Shown: positions 33,429-42,695, counted from the stretch's first letter. The stretch: 64,000 nt of DNA from Burkholderia sp. Ax-1724 (GCF_011752995.1 NZ_VWWL01000016.1:123932-187931), one strand, 5' to 3'. The notes: generated from the sequence alone by a model not told the origin. A program made the numbers and translations.

Positions 33429-34574
33429 TTACATCTTCATGACGTCGAGCAGCGTCTTCTTACCGTCCTTGTAGTCGTACAGCGAGATGACGCCGTGCTG
33501 CAGGTCACCCTTCGCGTCGAACGTCGTTTCGCCGGTCACGCCCTTGTAGTCGGTGCCCGACACTTTCGCAAGCACCTTCGCCGGATCGGTCGAGTTAGCG
33601 CGCTTCATCGCATCGACGACGATATACACCGCATCGTACGTGAACGGTGCGTCGAATTCGATCGGATGGCCGAAGCGCTTCACGTACTTGGCCGCGAATT
33701 CCGCGCCGCCGTTCATGCGCTCGACCGCCATACCGGCCTGCGAGCACACCACGTTGCCTGCCGCCGGGCCGGCGAGATCGGCGAGGCTTTCCGTGCAGAC
33801 GCCGTCGCCCGACAGCATCTTCGCGCGCAGACCGAGTTGGCGCGCCTGCTTCGCGAACGGACCGCCGGTGGCATCCATGCCGCCGTACATGATCGCGTCG
33901 GGATTCTCGCCCTTGATCTTGGTCAGAATCGCGCGGAAATCGACGGCCTTGTCGTTGGTCGCATCATGCGACACGACCTTCAGGCCGAGTGCCTTCGCGG
34001 TCTTTTCGAATTCGTTCGCGAGACCTTGACCGTATGCGGTCGAATCGTCGACCACGGCGACGCTCTTCACATTCAGGTTCTTCGCGGCATAGGTCGCAAG
34101 CGCGGGGCCCTGCTGCGCATCGGTCGCAACGACGCGATAGGTCGTCTTGAAGCCCTGCTGCGTGTAGGCCGGGTTCGTCGACGAAGGCGAAATCTGCACG
34201 ATGCCCGCATCGCTATAGATCTTCGAGGCCGGGATCGACGCGCCTGAGTTCAAATGGCCGACCACCGCAACGACCTTGTCGTCGACGAGCTTCTGCGCAA
34301 CCTGGGTCGCCTGGCGCGGGTCGCCGGCGTCGTCCTGTGCGTCGAGCACCAACGTGACCTTCTGGCCGTTGATCGTGAGACCCTTCGCGTTGATTTCCTC
34401 GATCGCGAGACGCGCGCCGTTTTCGTTGTCCTTGCCGAGGTGGGCGGAGCCGCCCGTCAGCGGGCCGACGTGACCGATCTTGACGATCTGGTCCGCATTC
34501 GCGGTGCCCACCATGCTTGCGAATGCCACGACCGCGGCGCTAACCGGCAACAGCTTATGAAACTTGAACGACAT
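33429..34574 (-). CDS. livK: Branched-chain amino acid ABC transporter substrate-binding protein (LivK/LivJ)
   Basis: The 381-residue periplasmic protein starts with a signal peptide (MSFKFHKLLPVSAAVVAFAS, cleaved near ANA) and shows the type-1 periplasmic fold: VKIGHVGPLTGGSAHLGKD, VVGHLNSGASIPASKIY and ISPSSTNPAYTQQG, which line the ligand pocket. The frame is open to 34856; the ATG at 34574 with AGGAG upstream begins the signal sequence. No permease or ATPase genes are adjacent. Confidence 0.92.
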   Translation of the reverse strand: MSFKFHKLLPVSAAVVAFASMVGTANADQIVKIGHVGPLTGGSAHLGKDNENGARLAIEEINAKGLTINGQKVTLVLDAQDDAGDPRQATQVAQKLVDDKVVAVVGHLNSGASIPASKIYSDAGIVQISPSSTNPAYTQQGFKTTYRVVATDAQQGPALATYAAKNLNVKSVAVVDDSTAYGQGLANEFEKTAKALGLKVVSHDATNDKAVDFRAILTKIKGENPDAIMYGGMDATGGPFAKQARQLGLRAKMLSGDGVCTESLADLAGPAAGNVVCSQAGMAVERMNGGAEFAAKYVKRFGHPIEFDAPFTYDAVYIVVDAMKRANSTDPAKVLAKVSGTDYKGVTGETTFDAKGDLQHGVISLYDYKDGKKTLLDVMKM

Positions 34575-34913
34575 ACGACACATCTCCTCTTTGCTTGCCA
34601 ACCGGCTGGTTGGCGTTCCTGATCCTTCCGAATCCATCGCCATGCAGCAATGGATAAATCGAATCGCGGCGCGTCCCGCGCTATACGCGGGAAATACACC
34701 GGCAGCCGCTATTTTTGCTGCAGCACGATAACGCAAAACCGCCGGAAACGACAGGCTAAAACACAAACGGGCTTGATGCGATATCGCCAAAGCAGTATCG
34801 CCAATACTTTTTTCAGTCTGTTTTCTGAATTGCCGCGCTCGAGAAAGCGTTATCAAGCGTCACGAAAAGTGCGCGAGAAATGCGGCCCGGATAGCGGGCC
34901 CGCATGCGGTGCT
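34575..34913. other. Intergenic stretch upstream of livK
   Basis: This 339-bp gap holds no recognisable gene. It must contain the livK promoter, but no convincing -35/-10 pair was identified. Confidence 0.4.
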
Positions 34914-35897
34914 TCAACCTTTGGGAGACGTCACGAGTTGCAGCGGCGTCTCGATCAGCGTCGACAAGTCGCGCTGCTTGCGCCGCTCGGTGACCGCCCG
35001 CAACGCGAAGTCGATACCGAACACGGCCTGGCGGTCGGCGAACTGGTTCATCGTGGCAAGCACGCGGCCATCGGCGAGCAAGGGCTTGATCGCATCGATC
35101 GCGTTATAGCCGGTCACATAGACGCTACCGCTTCGGCCCGCGTCGCGAATCGCATCGACCGCGCCCATCGCCATGCTGTCGTTGCCGCACAGCAGCGCGC
35201 GAATCTGCGGATGCTCGCCGAGCATTTTCGCGGCCACGTCGCGGCCCTTGGCGTAGTCCCAGTTGCCGGACTCCACCGCGACGACTTTCACGTTCGCCGC
35301 GTCCATCGCATCGCGGCTGCCGGCCGTGCGCTGCTGCGCATTGGTGCTGACCGAAATGCCCTCGATGATCCCCACCTCGTCGCCGGCCTTCAGGTGCCTG
35401 GCCAGATAATCGCCCACCTGCTTCGCGCCGTTGCGATTGTTCGGCCCGACGAACGGCACGGAAATGCCGGCGGCCGCCTGCGCCGCGTCGTCGAGCGGAT
35501 TGTCGATCGTAATCATGATGACGCCGGCCTTGATGCCGCGCGCGACGACGGCGACGAGCGCCTTCGAGTCGGTCGGCGCGAGCACGATCGCATTCATCTG
35601 CGCCTTGATCATGTCCTCGACGATGCGAATCTGCGCGGCCGTGTCGGTCTGTTTGGCCGTGCCGTGCAGGGTCAGACTCAATTGCGACGCGAAGTGCCGC
35701 TGATAATTGCGTGCGGCATCGACCATCGAGACCGTGAACGGGTCCGACATCGACTTCAGCACGAGCGCGATCTTGCGCTTCGCGCCGGGCAGCGCTTCAG
35801 CGCATGCGTCGCTCGCGAAGAGGGCGGGCAGGCCCGCGAGTCCGCTTGCGGCCAGCGTACCGGCGAGCAGTATGCGGCGGCGCAGGTTCGGCGTCAT
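34914..35897 (-). CDS. Sugar ABC transporter substrate-binding protein (RbsB-like)
   Basis: The 327-residue secreted protein has an arginine-containing signal (TPNLRRRILLAGTLAASG, cleaved near ACA) and a periplasmic-binding-protein type-1 fold of the ribose/galactose class: IALVLKSMSDPFTVSMVDAA, AIVLAPTDSKALV, ITIDNPLDD and IRALLCGNDSMAMGAVDAI. The basic n-region followed by LLAG suggests Sec export but a Tat route cannot be excluded. No permease or ATPase genes are adjacent; the sugar is unknown. Confidence 0.88.
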   Translation of the reverse strand: MTPNLRRRILLAGTLAASGLAGLPALFASDACAEALPGAKRKIALVLKSMSDPFTVSMVDAARNYQRHFASQLSLTLHGTAKQTDTAAQIRIVEDMIKAQMNAIVLAPTDSKALVAVVARGIKAGVIMITIDNPLDDAAQAAAGISVPFVGPNNRNGAKQVGDYLARHLKAGDEVGIIEGISVSTNAQQRTAGSRDAMDAANVKVVAVESGNWDYAKGRDVAAKMLGEHPQIRALLCGNDSMAMGAVDAIRDAGRSGSVYVTGYNAIDAIKPLLADGRVLATMNQFADRQAVFGIDFALRAVTERRKQRDLSTLIETPLQLVTSPKG

Positions 35898-36000
35898 CGC
35901 GTGGCTCCTTCGCTGCGGCCCTGGCGTATCGCGGTAGCGCGCGCCTTCAGTGCCGATGCAGGATTATCGTGGCGCCGGCCGTGCCGGTATCGTCGCATGC

Positions 36001-37359
36001 TCATTGTGCGTCCTTCAGGGCCGCGAGGCTCGCGGCAATTTCATCGAAGAGCGGCCTGCTGTCGATCTCGTCGCTCAGGCAGCGCGCCTGCAACGCCGCG
36101 AGTTGCGCGACGGCGGCGCGACGAGGCGGCGTATCGGGCACTTCGCACCGCTCGATCAGTTCTTCGAGCAGACAGCCATAGGCCCGCACTTCGAGCCGCT
36201 GCAAGGCCATGCCTGAACTTCGATCACCGGCATCATAAAACGATGCCGCGCCGAAATCGCCGAGCAATGCATGCCCCGCGCCGCCATGCAGGATATTGTG
36301 CGCGTACAGGTCGCCATGCATGACGCCACGCCGATGCAGATGACTCGCGACGTCCGCGATGCCGCTTGCAATGCCGAGCACGGTCGCGAGATCGAAACGC
36401 GTGCCGTCGCGATAGACGTCGCGCGTGCACGACTCGAAGCTCGGCGGACCCGCGAGGTTGGCGAAGCACGGATCGACCAGTTCCATCACGAGACCGTGCG
36501 CGCCCGCCGGATGATCGACCACCTTGCCGAGCACCGGAATCAGGTTCGCATGGTCGCGGCCGCGAATGCAAGCGGCCATTTCGCAGTCGGGCAACCCGTC
36601 GCTCGTCACCGCGCCTTTGAAGAGCTTTACGGCGACCGCATGCGGTTCGCGCTCCGGCGCATCCGCACGGCCGGCAAACAGCGAGGCGCGATGAATCACG
36701 CCCGACGCGCCTTCGCCCAATGGCTGTTCGAGCTTCAACGCGTTCCAGCGAATCGCGCGGATCGGCGTATCGATCAGCGCCGCATTTTCGAGCGCCATGC
36801 CAAACGGATTGCCCGCATAGGCGAGCCATGCCAGGCGCGGCAGACGCAACAGCCAGCGCGGCAAGGCGTCGAAGCGATTCGCCGCGAGCCGAAGCAGTTC
36901 GAGCCGCGAGCACGCGGCCAGTTCCTCGGGCAAGGCGCGCAAGCGGTTGCCGGCCAGCATCAGCTTCTGCAATTGCGCACAGCGGCCAAGCTCGGCGGGC
37001 AAGCGCTCGATCTCGTTGTCGGTCAGAATCAGCCAGCGCAATGACGGCGGCAATGCGCGGCCCGGCACGGTACGGATGCGATTCGCCTTGAAGCCGATCA
37101 TGCTCAATTGCGCGCATTCGCCAAGCACCTCGGGCAATGCGGTGAACGGGTTATTGGATGCGAAGAGAATGCGCAACTTGCGCAGGCGCGGCAGATCGTC
37201 GGGCAACGTCGAGAGCACGTTGTTCGAGAGGTCGAGCACTTCGAGCGTATCGGCGAGATCGAAAATCTCGCGCGGAAATTCGCGCAGGCCGCCTGCCAGC
37301 TTGAGCTGGCGCGTACCCGCCAGTTGCCCGGCCCGCAGTTGTTCTAGAGTCGTAATCAC
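36001..37359 (-). CDS. Leucine-rich-repeat protein fused to a protein-kinase domain
   Basis: The 452-residue cytoplasmic protein has six to seven LRR units (about residues 15-185; for example LEVLDLSNNVLSTLPDDL and LQKLMLAGNRLRALPEEL) of the SHOC2-like type, followed by a compact Ser/Thr-kinase-like domain. Kinase elements are the glycine loop LGEGASG (214-220), lysine 245 in VAVKLF, glutamate 260, the catalytic loop MHGDLYAHNIL (D350, N355) and DFG at 368-370. All key catalytic residues are present, so it is likely active. No signal peptide or membrane segment is seen. LRR-kinase fusions are common in eukaryotes and scattered in Burkholderiaceae; target unknown. Confidence 0.85.
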   Translation of the reverse strand: MITTLEQLRAGQLAGTRQLKLAGGLREFPREIFDLADTLEVLDLSNNVLSTLPDDLPRLRKLRILFASNNPFTALPEVLGECAQLSMIGFKANRIRTVPGRALPPSLRWLILTDNEIERLPAELGRCAQLQKLMLAGNRLRALPEELAACSRLELLRLAANRFDALPRWLLRLPRLAWLAYAGNPFGMALENAALIDTPIRAIRWNALKLEQPLGEGASGVIHRASLFAGRADAPEREPHAVAVKLFKGAVTSDGLPDCEMAACIRGRDHANLIPVLGKVVDHPAGAHGLVMELVDPCFANLAGPPSFESCTRDVYRDGTRFDLATVLGIASGIADVASHLHRRGVMHGDLYAHNILHGGAGHALLGDFGAASFYDAGDRSSGMALQRLEVRAYGCLLEELIERCEVPDTPPRRAAVAQLAALQARCLSDEIDSRPLFDEIAASLAALKDAQ

Positions 37360-37600
37360 GATCGAGGAGAAGAGATTCGGGTAGCGCCGCGCGTCGTACC
37401 GAAGGTATCAATTCTACTGAGTCGCGAGCCGTCTGCGGTACAGTGACATGATCGTCGTATCAAATACGGCCATGCAATGCGAATGAAATAGCAACATCTG
37501 GAGCGCCTTCGGACAACGCGGCGAGCACACTGCTCCATAACGGCGCGCCTTCTCGCGCCGGTCGGCCCGAATGGCCTCACCCCGTCAGGAGTCAAGCAAA

Positions 37601-38266
37601 GTGACTTACACATACAAATTGATCGACTCGCCCGTTGGGCAGTTGAAGCTCGTGGCCAGGGGCGATTGCCTTGCCGCGATTCTGTGGGAAAACGACAAGC
37701 CGAACCGGGTGCGCCTCGGCGAAATGAGCGAAGCGGGCGAACACCCGGTGCTCGTCGAAACCGAGCGGCAATTGCGCGAGTATTTCGCGGGCACGCGCGA
37801 CGCGTTCGATCTGCCGCTCGATTTTCAGGGCACCGAATTCCAGAAGAAAGTGTGGCAGGCATTGCTGACGATCCCGTTCGGCCAAACCCGCAGCTACACC
37901 GAGATCGCCCAGCAGATCGGCAGCGTCAACGCGGTGCGCGCGGTGGGCGCGGCCAACGGCAAGAATCCGATTTCGATCGTCGCGCCATGTCATCGCGTGA
38001 TCGGTGCGTCGGGCGATCTGACCGGCTTCGCTGGCGGACTCGCGAACAAGATGCTGCTGCTCTCGCTCGAAGCGGGGCAGACTTCGCTGGAAGCGGCGGC
38101 CGATGAGGCAGCAGATGCAATGACAGATGCCGCAGCGAAGGCACGGCCGCCGGCGCCGAAGCCCGCCTCCACGCAAGCGGCACAGGCCAGGCAAGACAGC
38201 GCGCAGCCTCAACCCGCGCGCCATACGGCGAGCCGCGGAACGCAGGCTTCGTTGTTCGGCAACTGA
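37601..38266 (+). CDS. ogt: Methylated-DNA--protein-cysteine methyltransferase with extended C-terminus
   Basis: This DNA-repair protein of about 221 residues removes alkyl groups from O6-guanine onto its own cysteine. It shows the DNA-binding region QKKVWQALLTIPFGQTRSYTEIA, the arginine-finger region NAVRAVGAANGKNP and the active-site IVAPCHRVIG (C130 from this start). The GTG at 37601, with AGGAG nine bases upstream, is preferred over the ATG at 37571 because the family begins at the YKLIDSPVG strand. After the globular domain (about 160) comes an Ala/Pro/Gln-rich tail of some 60 residues ending TQASLFGN, which matches the beta-sliding-clamp-binding pattern QxxLF. Confidence 0.9.
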   Translation: MTYTYKLIDSPVGQLKLVARGDCLAAILWENDKPNRVRLGEMSEAGEHPVLVETERQLREYFAGTRDAFDLPLDFQGTEFQKKVWQALLTIPFGQTRSYTEIAQQIGSVNAVRAVGAANGKNPISIVAPCHRVIGASGDLTGFAGGLANKMLLLSLEAGQTSLEAAADEAADAMTDAAAKARPPAPKPASTQAAQARQDSAQPQPARHTASRGTQASLFGN

Positions 38267-38395
38267 GCCCGACGCATCCCGCGTGCGGCTGCAACGGGCG
38301 ATAACGGGCGATAAATCGTCCGCGATGGACGCCAGCGGCGGCGCATGCAGCACCTATCCTTAAGATGCCATTTCGGCATCGATCGGGAGGACGAC

Positions 38396-38701
38396 ATGCG
38401 GATGCTTCTCAACATACAAATACCCAACGAGCCATTCAACACGCTCGTGCGCGAAGGCCGCGCCGGCGAATTGATCGCGCAGATACTCGAAGAAACGAAG
38501 CCCGAGAGCATCTACTTCACCGAGCAACGCGGCAAACGCGGCGCGGTGGCGGTCGTGAACATCGACGATGCCTCGGCGATTCCCGCACTCGCCGAGCCGT
38601 GGTTCCTGAAGCTCGACGCCGAGTGCGAACTGCGCATCGCGATGCTGCTCGCGGATCTGATGAACGCCGGACTCGACGGGCTCGGCTCGAAATGGAAATA
38701 A
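38396..38701 (+). CDS. Conserved hypothetical protein, 101 residues
   Basis: The ATG at 38396 follows GGGAGGA at ideal spacing. The small, soluble protein (RMLLNIQIPNEPFNTLVREG at the start, LAEPWFLKLDAECELRIAM later) resembles a Burkholderiaceae family sometimes mislabelled panthothenate synthetase. Its pattern fits a dimeric alpha/beta ferredoxin-like fold such as DUF3303 or EthD-type proteins. No catalytic motif is recognised and the function is unknown. It may be transcribed with ogt, 129 bp upstream. Confidence 0.7.
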   Translation: MRMLLNIQIPNEPFNTLVREGRAGELIAQILEETKPESIYFTEQRGKRGAVAVVNIDDASAIPALAEPWFLKLDAECELRIAMLLADLMNAGLDGLGSKWK

Positions 38702-38780
38702 CGGGGAAAACCGCGGCGCGCTCCGTTTGACGACGCCGACGGCAAGACGCAACTCACCGCACCGTCGGCGCGGCCATCCC

Positions 38781-40052
38781 TCAGGCGCGCTGGGCGGCCG
38801 CTTCCAGCAGCATCGAAGCGGCGGCGGTCGCCGCGACCTGGCAGCCGAGCACGATATGCTCCTCGGCCGTGTCTTCGATAAAGTCGTGGCTCACGCCGCC
38901 GATGCTCGGCACGAACATCATGCAGGCGGGCATACGGCGCGCGATCACCTGCGCGTCGTGCGCGGCGCCGCTCGGCATGCGCAGCCATTGCTCTGGCGCG
39001 AGCGCTTCGGCGGCGCGCGCCAGATGACCGGCAAGCGCCGCATCCATGCTGACGGGCTCGATCGGCTCGTCGATCTTCTGCCATTCGACGCTCACCGCGT
39101 GATGCGCGTTGAAGTCGCGCACGAGTTCGGCGAGCCGCTGTTCCATCGCCTGCAGACGCGCGGGGTTCGCGTCGCGGAATTGCAGATACATGTCGGCCGC
39201 GCCCGGCACGACGCTCATCGAGCCCGGGTCGAGATCGATGCGGCCCACGGTCCAGACCGTGTCGGCATCCGCAAGCTGTTCGAATGCCTCGTTCATGCGC
39301 GCGATGAACGCCACGAGCGCCGCGCCCGCGTCGCGGCGGATCGCCATCGGCGTCGTGCCCGCATGATTGCGCTGGCCCGTGAAGCGCAAACGCAACTCAT
39401 GCATCCCGACGATCGTCGTGACGACGCCGATCGATTTGCCGATCGCTTCGAGCCGGCCGCCCTGCTCGATATGCGGCTCGAAATACGCGACGTGCCGCCC
39501 CGCTTCGAAATGCGCGCGCGGCCGTCCCGCGAGCCCGGCCGCCGCGAGCACGTCTTCGAGACGCTCGCCCTGGCGGTTCGCCGCGCCGCGAATCGCTTCG
39601 TCGACCGCCTCGCCGACGAAGCTGCGGCTGCCTAGCAGGCCGGAGAAGGTGCCCTCTTCGTCGATCCACGAGGCGACGTCCACCGCGAGATGACGCGTTG
39701 CCTCGTTCTCCGCGAGCGCGCGGGCGATCTCGAGGCCGTACATCACGCCCAGCGCGCCGTCGAGCCAGCCGCCGGTCGGCTGCGTGTCGGTGTGCGAGCC
39801 GACCAGCAGCGCGGGGCCGCCGTTGCGCGAGCGCCCGAACACGGTTCCGACGCCGTCGATGCGCGCCTCGAGCCCGGCTTCCGTCATCCGGCCGACGAGC
39901 CATGCGCGCGCCGCCAGATCCACCGGCGACAGCGAGAGCCGCACCACGCCGGGACCGGTCGCGCCGAAACTGCGCAGATGTTTAAGGTCGGCCATCAGGC
40001 GGGTCGGGTTGATGTTTACCACCACGTTGTTATCTCCTGCGATCGGATTCAT
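38781..40052 (-). CDS. M20-family Zn-dependent hydrolase (N-carbamoyl-L-amino acid hydrolase/allantoate amidohydrolase type)
   Basis: The 423-residue amidohydrolase has the dinuclear metal site of the M20 family: VGSHTDTQP (His), GGWLDGALGV (Asp), DEEGTFSG (Glu pair), EPHIEQGG (His) and a late SHDFIED. The helical lid domain contains RNHAGTTPMAIRRDA, which binds substrate in beta-ureidopropionases and carbamoylases. The frame is open to 40322; the ATG at 40052 gives the family's length. The adjacent AraC-type regulator gene ends 158 bp upstream and may control it. Substrate could be an N-carbamoyl amino acid, allantoate or ureidoglycine. Confidence 0.85.
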   Translation of the reverse strand: MNPIAGDNNVVVNINPTRLMADLKHLRSFGATGPGVVRLSLSPVDLAARAWLVGRMTEAGLEARIDGVGTVFGRSRNGGPALLVGSHTDTQPTGGWLDGALGVMYGLEIARALAENEATRHLAVDVASWIDEEGTFSGLLGSRSFVGEAVDEAIRGAANRQGERLEDVLAAAGLAGRPRAHFEAGRHVAYFEPHIEQGGRLEAIGKSIGVVTTIVGMHELRLRFTGQRNHAGTTPMAIRRDAGAALVAFIARMNEAFEQLADADTVWTVGRIDLDPGSMSVVPGAADMYLQFRDANPARLQAMEQRLAELVRDFNAHHAVSVEWQKIDEPIEPVSMDAALAGHLARAAEALAPEQWLRMPSGAAHDAQVIARRMPACMMFVPSIGGVSHDFIEDTAEEHIVLGCQVAATAAASMLLEAAAQRA

Positions 40053-40209
40053 GTCGTTACTGCTTCCATAGCGGCTGTTTTGCCGAACGATCACGGCCTC
40101 ACTGGACCGGCGCGGCGTGCCTGGTGTGCCCGGCGTGCCCGACGTGCCGATAGGCGGCTCGCGCTGCATCTGCATGCATGTGCGGCGCGCATCGGGCTTC
40201 GCCACGCGC

Positions 40210-41220
40210 TTATCTGCGTATGTCGAGCGCCAGCGCCGCCTCGCGAAAATCGCCCGGCGACATTTCGTAAGCGCGCCGGAACGCGCGATTGAAATCCGAC
40301 GCGCTATTGAAGCCGAGGCCATACGCGACTTCGATCACCGGCCTGTGCGGATAGCGATGCAACTCGTCCGCCGCTTCGCGCAGCCGCCGGTTGCGAATAT
40401 ACGCGGCGAGTCCGCCCTCCGGCTCGAACAGACGATACAGCGTGGGCCGCGAAAGCTGCGATACGGCGAGCACCTTGTCGATCGTCAGATCCGCCTGGCC
40501 GAGATGCGCGTCGATATAGCGGCGCGCGCTCGCGAACATCGCCGTGCGCGCCGCCGCGCGCGCGTTGCCGGTCAAGCCAGTCTGCCTGCCGAAGGCCGCG
40601 GCGATCAGCATCGCGCAGCCGCGGAGCGCCTCGTAGGCGGCCTGCGGGCTCATCTCGGGCAACGAGCGGGACAGCTCGGCAAGATGTGCGGGAATCATCC
40701 GCGCGAGCGGCGAATGATATTCGATCACGCGGCCATGAATCGACGCCGCCTCCGGCAGCACCGCCTCCACGATCTCGCGGGGCACGAACAAGGCCATCAC
40801 GCGGCATGGGCCGCGCGTCATCCACATCGGCTGGTTCAGATCGAGCGCGAGAATGCCGGGCACCGTTTGCACCGCATTGCGCTTCGGATAAAGACCCGTC
40901 GCGGTTTCGACCACGCCGTCCACGGCCACATGAAACACGAACTGGCACACGTTGTCGGTGGAGATGCGCGCGACCGCGCGCGTTTGCTCGACCGGATCGG
41001 TGCGGCAGTCCATGAAAGCCATGCCGCCGACGCGGTAACTGTCGATGCTGCCGCGAAAACCGTCGGCCAGTTGCCGGCGCGAGATCGGCACGTCGAGAAA
41101 ATGGCCGACGCGCTCGCGCCACGCGGGCAACTGCAGGCGCGCGGCGCTACCGTAAGTATCGAAGTGGCTATAGTCGCAAACCGGAGCGGCCGCGTAGCCC
41201 GTTGCGGAATCGGTCGTCAA
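40210..41220 (-). CDS. AraC-family transcriptional regulator with AraC_binding_2 sensor domain
   Basis: The 336-residue regulator has an N-terminal cupin-like AraC_binding_2 domain (around VCQFVFHVAVDGVVETATG and VPGILALDLNQPMW) and a C-terminal double helix-turn-helix (VLAVSQLSRPTLYRLFEPEGG and VIEVAYGLGFNSASDFNRAFRRAYEMSP). The start is a TTG at 41220 with GAGGA just upstream; an internal start cannot be excluded. It is transcribed in the same direction as the carbamoylase-like hydrolase that follows. Confidence 0.85.
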   Translation of the reverse strand: MTTDSATGYAAAPVCDYSHFDTYGSAARLQLPAWRERVGHFLDVPISRRQLADGFRGSIDSYRVGGMAFMDCRTDPVEQTRAVARISTDNVCQFVFHVAVDGVVETATGLYPKRNAVQTVPGILALDLNQPMWMTRGPCRVMALFVPREIVEAVLPEAASIHGRVIEYHSPLARMIPAHLAELSRSLPEMSPQAAYEALRGCAMLIAAAFGRQTGLTGNARAAARTAMFASARRYIDAHLGQADLTIDKVLAVSQLSRPTLYRLFEPEGGLAAYIRNRRLREAADELHRYPHRPVIEVAYGLGFNSASDFNRAFRRAYEMSPGDFREAALALDIRR

Positions 41221-41319
41221 GATGTCCTCGCGTGAATCGCGTGAGGCGCGGCGGGATGCCCTGCGCCGCTCCCGCCTGCCCCGCCTGCCCCCAGTCTGCC
41301 GCTGAACGGCGCTAAGCGC

Positions 41320-42027
41320 TCATTTCCACAAGGTGCGGCCGAAGAACGTCAACGTACGATCCCACGCCTGCTGCGCCCATGCCGGATCGTACTGCGTCGC
41401 CGCGATGCGGCCCGGTCCGACGGCCGTTTCGTTCGCGAACGCGTGGCGCGCGAGATAACGGTGAAACTCGAGGTCGACGTTCGCCTCGCCGAGCTTCTTT
41501 TCGAGCGCGTCGACGGTTTCCGCCGCGAAGAATTCGTCCTGCAGAGCCCAGTGGCCCATCACCGGCACCTTGATTTTCGAGGCGTCGAGATAGTCGAGCG
41601 GCGGGAAACCATACCAGACGACGCCGGCCGCCACTTCGGGCACGTTGCACAGCGCGAGCAGCGTCAGCGCGCCGCCCATGCAAAAGCCGGTCACGCCCAC
41701 GTTCGCCGCGTGCTGCTTCAGATACTGCACCGCGCCGCGCACGTCCTGGGTGGCGGCATCGCCGAAATCGAGGCTGCTCATCAGATGGTGCGCTTCCTCT
41801 TGCTCGACCGTCGACTTGCCGCGATAGAGGTCGGGCACGAGCGCGAGGTAGCCGGCCTGCGCGAGACGGTCGGCGACACCGCGAATCTGCCCGTTCACGC
41901 CCCACCATTCCTGGATCACGACGACCGCGGGCGCGCCCTCCGGTTTCCGCGGTTTGGCCAAGTAGCCCTGAAGTTGCCGGCCATCGGGACGGTTGAAGGT
42001 AATCATCGAACCTGCTGGCTGCGTCAT
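41320..42027 (-). CDS. Dienelactone hydrolase family protein
   Basis: This 235-residue alpha/beta hydrolase has the family's glutamate in VIQEWWGVN, the cysteine nucleophile in VGVTGFCMGGAL, and late acid and histidine residues in LQDEFF and RYLARHAF. Dienelactone hydrolases open the lactone in chlorocatechol pathways, but many homologues in Burkholderiaceae lie outside such pathways; none of the other genes of that route is here. ATG at 42027, no signal peptide. Confidence 0.88.
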   Translation of the reverse strand: MTQPAGSMITFNRPDGRQLQGYLAKPRKPEGAPAVVVIQEWWGVNGQIRGVADRLAQAGYLALVPDLYRGKSTVEQEEAHHLMSSLDFGDAATQDVRGAVQYLKQHAANVGVTGFCMGGALTLLALCNVPEVAAGVVWYGFPPLDYLDASKIKVPVMGHWALQDEFFAAETVDALEKKLGEANVDLEFHRYLARHAFANETAVGPGRIAATQYDPAWAQQAWDRTLTFFGRTLWK

Positions 42028-42261
42028 GGGTTTCTCCTCGGATAGACGAAACCGGTAGCATAGCGCCTGTCCCGCGAATCCTGCGCTATCGGCTCCCGCG
42101 CTTCAAACCGGCGCCTCGAACGGGCGTAGCGCCGCTCAATTCGGCGTCTTATCGACTCCGTATCGGCGCCTTATTCGAGCCGGCCAATATCTGGATAAGC
42201 AGAAGAACTTTTTTACAATTAATTTAGCCTCATTCGTACCCACAAATTTCAGGGCTGACGT

Positions 42262-42494
42262 TATACTTGCCGCCATGCTTTCTGGTTAATATCCCACTCG
42301 CCAGCGCCATCGGCCAAACATGCCGTCCCAGCCTGACGAGGGAAACCGCGACGCGATATTCATACGCTCCGGTTTCCGGCTCGAAGTCCCGTGCACCGTG
42401 CCCTGCGCCGGTTTGTGGGCATGTCTCTCAGGTTCTGGCAAACATCCTCGGACGCCAGGATCTTTAGGCCGACACATCGTGTCGGCCTTTTTTT
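42262..42494 (+). ncRNA. Candidate small RNA in the 42028-42695 intergenic region
   Basis: The 668-bp gap between two minus-strand genes carries a strong plus-strand terminator (AGGCCGACAC-ATC-GTGTCGGCCT at 42466-42488, then a run of seven T) although no plus-strand coding gene precedes it for 3.5 kb. A TTATAC element at 42261-42266 could be the -10 of a promoter, giving an RNA of about 220 bases, but no good -35 was found. No known RNA family was recognised. The 5' end given is a guess; the 3' end is well defined. Confidence 0.5.
42466..42494 (+). terminator. Orphan plus-strand Rho-independent terminator
   Basis: A ten-base perfect stem (AGGCCGACAC with GTGTCGGCCT) with loop ATC is followed by T7. 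It terminates a plus-strand transcript that contains no recognisable protein gene, which is the main evidence for the candidate small RNA here. Confidence 0.88.
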
Positions 42495-42695
42495 ATTCCG
42501 CAAACCTTGTATTTACGGCAATCTGTCAAATTCCTGCCACGCAAATCATAGTTTCGCCAAAAAATCACACGCGATATCTCAAAATTAATACGCCCGGTCC
42601 CCGCCTATCCTGTTTCCCACATTCCAGAAAATTTAAGCGCTTTTATCTAATGATTGGGTAATCAGTGAATAAAACCCGCTGTATTGCGCGGCGTG

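Noticed and set aside
42028..42695. Known riboswitch or housekeeping RNA (6S, SRP, tmRNA, RNase P) in the porin-upstream gap
   Set aside because: None of the conserved cores of these RNAs could be recognised; only an orphan terminator supports an RNA here, so it is listed as a candidate sRNA.
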